Origin: Dryomyza anilis
Taxonomy: Eukaryota; Arthropoda; Insecta; Diptera; Dryomyzidae
Assembly: GCA_951804985.1 (NCBI GenBank)
Contig: OX638131.1
Coordinates: 1,240,001-1,304,000 of the forward strand
Direction: 5' to 3'
Length of the DNA: 64,000 bases
The notes beneath the pieces are model-generated. The model did not search any database. It was not told the origin of the DNA and saw nothing but the letters and a program-made list of their open reading frames with translations. Numbering within the stretch: the first letter of the stretch is position 1; every line of letters begins with the position of its first letter. Shown piece by piece: positions 58,640 to 64,000 of this stretch. Both the position numbers and the translations under genes were made by a program.

Positions 58640-60600
58640 AAAGGTTTGGTGATTTCGAGAGGTCAGAGATAAATGTTAACCTTTTCGGAGCTTCCAGAAT
58701 AACTCTCACTAAATAACAGTTATTAAATACGCCAGTACATCAGTATTGGTCTGAGCGAAACCATTATTTTTGGAAATTTTTGGTTTCGGTCTGAAGGAAA
58801 CCTATATTTTTGAAAACTTTCCGTTACGGTTGAACAGTGAGCGATATAAAGGTTTACCAAACATATCTCTTATTAGTAAATTAACTGATGGTAACTCTTG
58901 ATTAAAAATTTGGGTATATATGTACATAAAACCCTAAGTGCTAAAATTAATAAATCGACAAAAACAGTAATATTCGAAAAAGAAAATTGCTAATACATTT
59001 TTGGGCCCTAAAAAAAACAACGCAATGTTGGAAAACATAATTCCATCAAAAAAAAAATGTATTTGATAAAAACAAAAATGTTCGAAAATTTTCGAAAAAA
59101 ATATTTTGGACGACGAAAACAACGTAATGGTCAAAATCACCATTTACAAAAAAAAATAATGTTTTTTGAAACATTTCAATGTTCGAAAATTTTGGACGTC
59201 CAAAACAACGCAATGGTCGAAATTTGCAAAAAAAAAAACGACAAAAACAACAATATTCGAAAAATGTCAATAAAATATTTTCGACGACAAAAACAACGCT
59301 ATTATCGAAATCACCAATTTTCAAAAAAAAAAAAATTGACAAAACATCAATGTTCGAAAATTTTCGAAAAAATAATTTGAACGACAAAAACAACGCCATG
59401 GTTGAAATCACCATTTTTCAAAAAAATAATTGTTCGAAAATTTTCGAAAAAAATTTGAACGCCAAAAACAACTAAATGGTCGAAATCAACATTTCCCAAA
59501 AAATAAAAAAAAATATTCGACAAAAAAAATTATGATCAAATAATTAAAAAAAAAATAGGAAATAACCATTTTCAAAAAAAAACAACAGTGTTCGAAAAAT
59601 GTCTAAACAATTTTGGACGACAAAAACAACGCAATTGTCGAAATCACCAATTACCAAAAAAAAAAAGAAAATTTGACAAAAACATCAATGTTCAAAATTT
59701 TTGAAAAAATAATTTGGACGACAAAAACAACGCAATGGTCGAAATCACCTTTTTCCAAAAAAAAAAACGATAAAAACAACAAAGTTCGAAAAACGTTTTA
59801 TAAAATATTTAGTATATGACAGCGCAATGGTCGAAATCATTTCAAAAAAAATATTCGAAAAAACCAACAAAGTTCGAAAATTTTCGAAAAAAAAATTTGG
59901 ACGACAAAAACAACGCATTGGTCGAAATCACCACTTTCCAAAAAAACTTTTTTTTTTGATAAACCATCAATGTTCGAAAATTTTCGAAAAAAAATTTTGA
60001 ACGACAAAAACAATGCAATAGTCGAAATCACCATTTTCCAAACAAAAAAAAAAACGACATAAACATCAATGTTCGAAAATTTCGATAAAATACTTTGGAC
60101 GACAAAAACAACGCAATAGTCGAAATCACCATTTTCCAAACAAAAAAAACGACATAAACATCTATGTTCGAAAATTTCGATAAAATACTTTGGACTTTTT
60201 GATAAACCATCAATGTTCGAAATTTTCGAAAAAAAAAAATTTGAACGACAAAAACAACGCAATAGTCGAAATCACCATTTTCCAAACAAAAGAAACGACA
60301 TAAACATCAATGTTCGAAATTTTCGAAAAAAAATTTGAACGACAAAAACAACGCAATGGTCGAAATCACCATTTTCCAAAAAAAATATTCGACAACAACA
60401 ATGTTTGCAAAATTTGAAAAAAAAAATTGTTATGTAACAGTTTTTTGGTCGACAAAAACAACAAAATGAGTACAATAAAATTTTCTGTCTACTAACAACC
60501 ATTAACCAATGGCCTAAAGGTTTTCATATAACTTTCAACAAAAGACCTTTATTTTTCAACTAAAGGACTTAATTTTTTAAAATAAAAATTATCTCTCAAC
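58640..60600 (+). repeat. Satellite-bearing repeat S1, plus copy
   Basis: The left part has GAGGTCAGAGATAAATG, CCAGAATAACTCTCACTAAA and GGGTATATATGTACATAAAA. An array from about 59060 to 60470 follows, of units GACGACAAAAACAACGCAAT-GGTCGAAATCACCATTTTCC-AAAAAAA-AATGTTCGAAAATTTTCGAA, roughly 100-130 bp each with truncated units. It mirrors the minus copy at 47040-48090 in content and order but has about twice as many units. Frames in it are artefacts. Confidence 0.88.
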
Positions 60601-60711
60601 CAAAAACCAATTTGTTCTCTGTGAAAGTGAAGGACCAAATGAAAATAAAGGTTTATAGTTATTTCTGATCTCTGGGAAACTGCAGTACAGTTGATTACCA
60701 TGAACAGGCGC

Positions 60712-61211
60712 CATAGCTGCCAACCTAAATTCTGACAAAAAATCTGTTTTTCTTACAGCAGTATTTAAAAAATCTATTGACAGATTTTTCCAATTAAAAA
60801 AATCTGACAAAAAATCCCTCATGCATTAAAAAATCTACCAAAAAAAAACAATCAAAAATCTGAAATTCCTAAAAAATGTAACAAACATCGCACATACAAG
60901 AAAAAATCCCACAAAAATCTCACAAAAAAATCTAAAATAGATATAAACGCAAAAAATATAGTGTTTTCTATATTAAATATAATTTGATAAACAAATAAAA
61001 AAAAATCATCCCATTTGTCTTGAAAGATAATAAAAAAATTTCCGTAGTAATTAAAAAATTTTACTAAGAAATATACAAAAATAATAAAAGATATGTCTGA
61101 CAATAAAAAAAAAATCTTTTCTGTAAGAAAAATCTTACACGGAATTAAAAATCTGATCAGATATCTCTTATCTACCGGAAATTAAAAAATCTGACAAAGT
61201 TGGCAGCTTTG
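60712..61211 (+). mobile_element. hAT-like MITE (500 bp), CATAGCTGCCAAC ends
   Basis: Termini CATAGCTGCCAAC and GTTGGCAGCTTTG are 13-bp inverted repeats with one mismatch. The 8-bp duplication ACAGGCGC is perfect (60704-60711, 61212-61219). Interior AT-rich with many AAAAAATCTGACAAA words in direct orientation near both ends. No coding region. Confidence 0.9.
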
Positions 61212-61219
61212 ACAGGCGC

Positions 61220-61991
61220 CTTTTTTCATTTGATAACGATTTCCGAATGCTATTCTAAAAACCTAATTTTAGCCAATTAATCCTACTAATTACAAATTTT
61301 GACATAGCGCGTAAAAGCTTGAGAAAACCATCACACTCTCTTTAGAAAAAATTATTCGCATAAAAAATTCAAAATTCGAGTTCAGATTCGAGGATATCAT
61401 GGAATCATGAAATAAAAAAAAATAAAAAACAATTAAAAAAATATTTTTAAAATTACATTAATTAAAAAAAAAGTATTTTATTAATAAAACTTAAAATTTG
61501 AATTTCGGTTTTTTAATTACAAACGTTGCGCTGAATCATAAAAGTTTTATCGACATAGATCTGAGATATGGCGCATTAACCACTTTCTCATGTACGCAAT
61601 AATTGGATTTTACTATTTTCTTGCAACATATATTTTTTGTAAAATGTATATACGTAGGTTAATTGCATTATTCACTTTTTTATTAAATTTATGTACATAA
61701 TTCTAGAAAAAATGCAAATTTTCAACAAAAATAAATCAAATTAAATTGATAATTACAGTCAAAAGCAACAAAAAAACCTAATATTTTAAGTATTCAAATA
61801 CTCGAATTACAATTGTAAGAACTACTAACGATTTAAATTTATAATATTCACCTCTACGCGCATCGCAAACTTCAAACAAGTCTTAAGAACTCCCTGAATA
61901 AACAGATTTCAAATCAGCTTTAATCAAGGAAGATTTACATATGCAATAAATAAATAAAGGTCTGTGTGTATGTGTGTGTGTGTGCTCGTCC
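61220..61991. other. AT-rich intergenic DNA
   Basis: No open frame, tandem array or terminal repeat recognised, apart from a short GT microsatellite near 61962-61984. Confidence 0.5.
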
Positions 61992-61999
61992 GTCTCTGT

Positions 62000-63323
62000 T
62001 AGAGATGGGCATGTGAGCATGATTCGGCGTGAATCACGCGTGATCACACGTGATTGTGATTGAATCCTAATTTTGCTCACGTGATTGTGAGTGAGTGTGA
62101 GTAGACTAAAAAATACCGTGAGTGAGTGTGCGTGAGTAAAATTTTTTCGTGAGAGAGTCAACTATTTCATAAAATAAAAATCTTTTGTTTATTAAGTTTA
62201 GTTTGCTCCATAGGTTCGTGTGGGGTCCAGTTTTTATTCGAGTTATAAATGTAGTAACCAAAAAAACTGGTTCACAAAGTTAATTTATCCCTGATAAATT
62301 CTACCTCGGACTGTTCTTTTATTGATAATTTTTTTTCGAGCGATCATTTTTCCAGGGACAATTCTCAAATATTTTACACGAATTCTTTACCGGAATATTA
62401 TTTTTCGAGGAAATTTTATGGTTTTTATATGAACAGCACATCGAAGGTCTTTCACATTTCCATCTCCGTAAAAAATTAAGATATATTTAAAGATGTAGGT
62501 TGTATTAGAGGTGCCACACTCGGTCGACCAATCTCACCAACATATACAAATGAAATATGTATTTTTATGCATTCTGAAAAAAAACGTGTTTCAGCGTGAT
62601 TCACGTGAATCACGCGTGATTGTGATTGAATCTTAATTTAACTCACGTGATTGTGAGTGAGTGTGAGTAGAGCAAAAAAGACCGTGAGTGAGTGTGCGTG
62701 ATTAAAAAAATTCTTCCGTGAGCGTGAGTGAGTGTGAGTCAAAACTCACTCACATGCCCATTAGAGATGGCCGCGTGCCTGTTTTTGATGGCACGGACAC
62801 GCACGGCACGCCGATAGGTGACACGCACGAGCATGAGCCCGACGAGTAAATTTACAGGCACGGGATTTTAAAAGACACGAAGAAACACGACAAAACACGA
62901 AAAAAGCACGGAAAAACATGAAAAAGCAAGCGAAACTTGAAAAATAATACCAGAACCGTTTTTGAAACCAGAATAGTAATTAAAAATCTGTTGAACCGGA
63001 ACTGGAACCGGAACATATATATTTGTTCTGGTTGGAATCGGTACCGCTATATATCGCAACCAGAACCGGAACAGATATTACAGTCCCTGTCAGGGAACGC
63101 AAAGAACCGGAATCGGAATTAAAAATGTATGGAACCGGACTCGAAACTGGGGTAGAAACTATAAAATAAAAATGTTAATGGGCGCGTGCCTGATTTTGGA
63201 GGCACGGACACGCACGGGCACGACAGCAACTAGCACGCACGGAGATTTGCACGCACGAACTCAGATTTTCGGGAGTGCCACGAAGAAAGCACGGCACGCG
63301 CCCATCTCTAATGCCCATCTCTA
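62000..63323 (+). mobile_element. hAT-like MITE (outer), interrupted by a second one
   Basis: Termini TAGAGATGGGCAT/ATGCCCATCTCTA (13 bp perfect) lie within perfect 8-bp duplications GTCTCTGT (61992-61999 and 63324-63331). Without the inner insertion the element is about 770 bp. It carries a long internal direct repeat: GTGAATCACGCGTGAT...GTGATTGTGAGTGAGTGTGA appears at about 62028-62160 and again at about 62605-62750. No transposase frame. Confidence 0.92.
62762..63310 (+). mobile_element. hAT-like MITE (inner, 549 bp), inserted in the end of the outer one
   Basis: Termini TAGAGATGG and CCATCTCTA flank a body with GGCACGGACACGCACGG near both ends and repeated GGAACCGGAAC-type words in the middle (about 62995-63130). 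The duplication ATGCCCAT is perfect (62754-62761, 63311-63318). It is itself the last 8 bases before TCTCTA... of the outer terminus, so the insertion hit inside the outer terminal repeat. Related ends show both belong to one hAT group. Confidence 0.92.
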
Positions 63324-63331
63324 GTCTCTGT

Positions 63332-64000
63332 GTCTGTCTCTGGGTGAGTGTTAATGTGAATGTGGCAGAACAGGTGACACAAACATCATCAAAGCGCTGA
63401 TGAGCGAATTACCGAATGAAGAAAATAAAACACATACTCACTGCACTGAAAGACGACACGACATTGATTGCGAGAAAAAATTTAATTTAAAAAAACCCAA
63501 AAATAAAAATAAAAAATATCTCCCCCCAGATCACACCCCACTGATGAGGCACCTGATTACTCCACAACATGTGTCGCCAGATAAGTTTGTTTTTTGGTAT
63601 TTCTTGTTGTTGTTGTTGTTGTTTGTGTTTGTCAACTGATGTATTTGATGCACCAAAATAACGTGCCAACGATGCCATCAACGCCGCTGATGTAAAAACT
63701 TTGAGTCGCAGATAAGAAAATAAATTAAATAAAACCCAAAGTAAAGAGAAAAAATATTTGCTACAACTTCAAAGAAACTCATTTCATTGAGTGTGACGCG
63801 CTGCGATGTGTGTCCTACGTACGCTCTTCTTCCGCTCACTCTCTGTCTCTCTCTCTCTACTTGTAGCTCCCTCTGTGTCAAGTGGAAATTGTTTACTTTG
63901 CCAAAGTTAAGTTATTGACGAGACTGTGTGAGTGATGAACGCATGCGAAATACATTAAAAGTTGATTAAAAGCGAATCTTCGCATAATTTAATTCAATAT
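63332..64000. other. Right edge of window, no recognised feature
   Basis: Mixed-composition DNA with a TTGTTGTTGTTGTTGTT run at about 63605 and CT microsatellite at about 63838-63860. No gene, tRNA or repeat family identified. Confidence 0.45.

Noticed and set aside
59046..60502. Overlapping Phe/Val/Cys-rich frames on the minus strand and Lys/Asn-rich frames on the plus strand
   Set aside because: They repeat the same phrase (NGDFDHCVVFVVQ) because they translate the S1 satellite unit; tandem non-coding DNA.

Overview
This is animal, not bacterial, DNA: AT-rich, with long introns, short GT-AG introns of 56-84 bp, abundant CAA/CAG and CA microsatellites, tRNA-derived SINEs and many MITEs. Protein similarity and repeat style suggest a higher fly (brachyceran Diptera, possibly a tephritid); the species cannot be fixed from sequence alone. 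One protein-coding gene dominates the window. It is the + strand orthologue of Tmtc2 (transmembrane O-mannosyltransferase targeting cadherins 2), an ER multi-pass GT-C-type protein with a DUF1736 domain and a C-terminal TPR array.

Tmtc2 layout. Nine coding exons are well supported: 28957-29043, 35106-35658, 35727-36987, 37072-37186, 44317-44402, 44466-44860, 44927-45011, 45073-45230 and 45287-45463 (TAG stop). All junctions are GT-AG with compatible phase. A first coding exon is proposed at 1050-1120. It has a TATA-like box at 884, ends at a consensus GTGAGT donor and has exactly the phase exon 2 requires. If correct, the protein is about 995 aa (about 1038 aa from an upstream in-frame ATG) and intron 1 is 27.8 kb. 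A low-complexity Ser/His/Gln/Cys-rich insertion of about 190 aa separates DUF1736 from the last membrane block and accounts for most of the extra length over vertebrate TMTC2.

Non-coding landscape. Introns 1, 2 and 5 and the 18 kb beyond the gene are crowded with non-autonomous elements. There are four SINE copies and three hAT-like MITE insertions with perfect 8-bp target duplications, plus a fourth hAT-like element nested in one of them. There is a Harbinger-like MITE pair with TAA duplications, several fold-back MITEs, and a 1.28-kb element with five internal GTGACGGGCGTTAC-type motifs. One MITE family is present at four intron-1 loci. There are also several AT-rich minisatellites, a 0.7-kb pure purine tract in intron 2, and two inverted copies of a long (about 1-2 kb) satellite-bearing repeat downstream of the gene. 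Several elements are nested two or three deep, so relative insertion order can be read.

Beyond Tmtc2 no second convincing protein gene was found. One small single-pass membrane ORF at 52808 is a weak candidate. No novel defence or metabolic system is visible; the interest lies in the Tmtc2 gene structure and the undescribed mobile-element families and nests.
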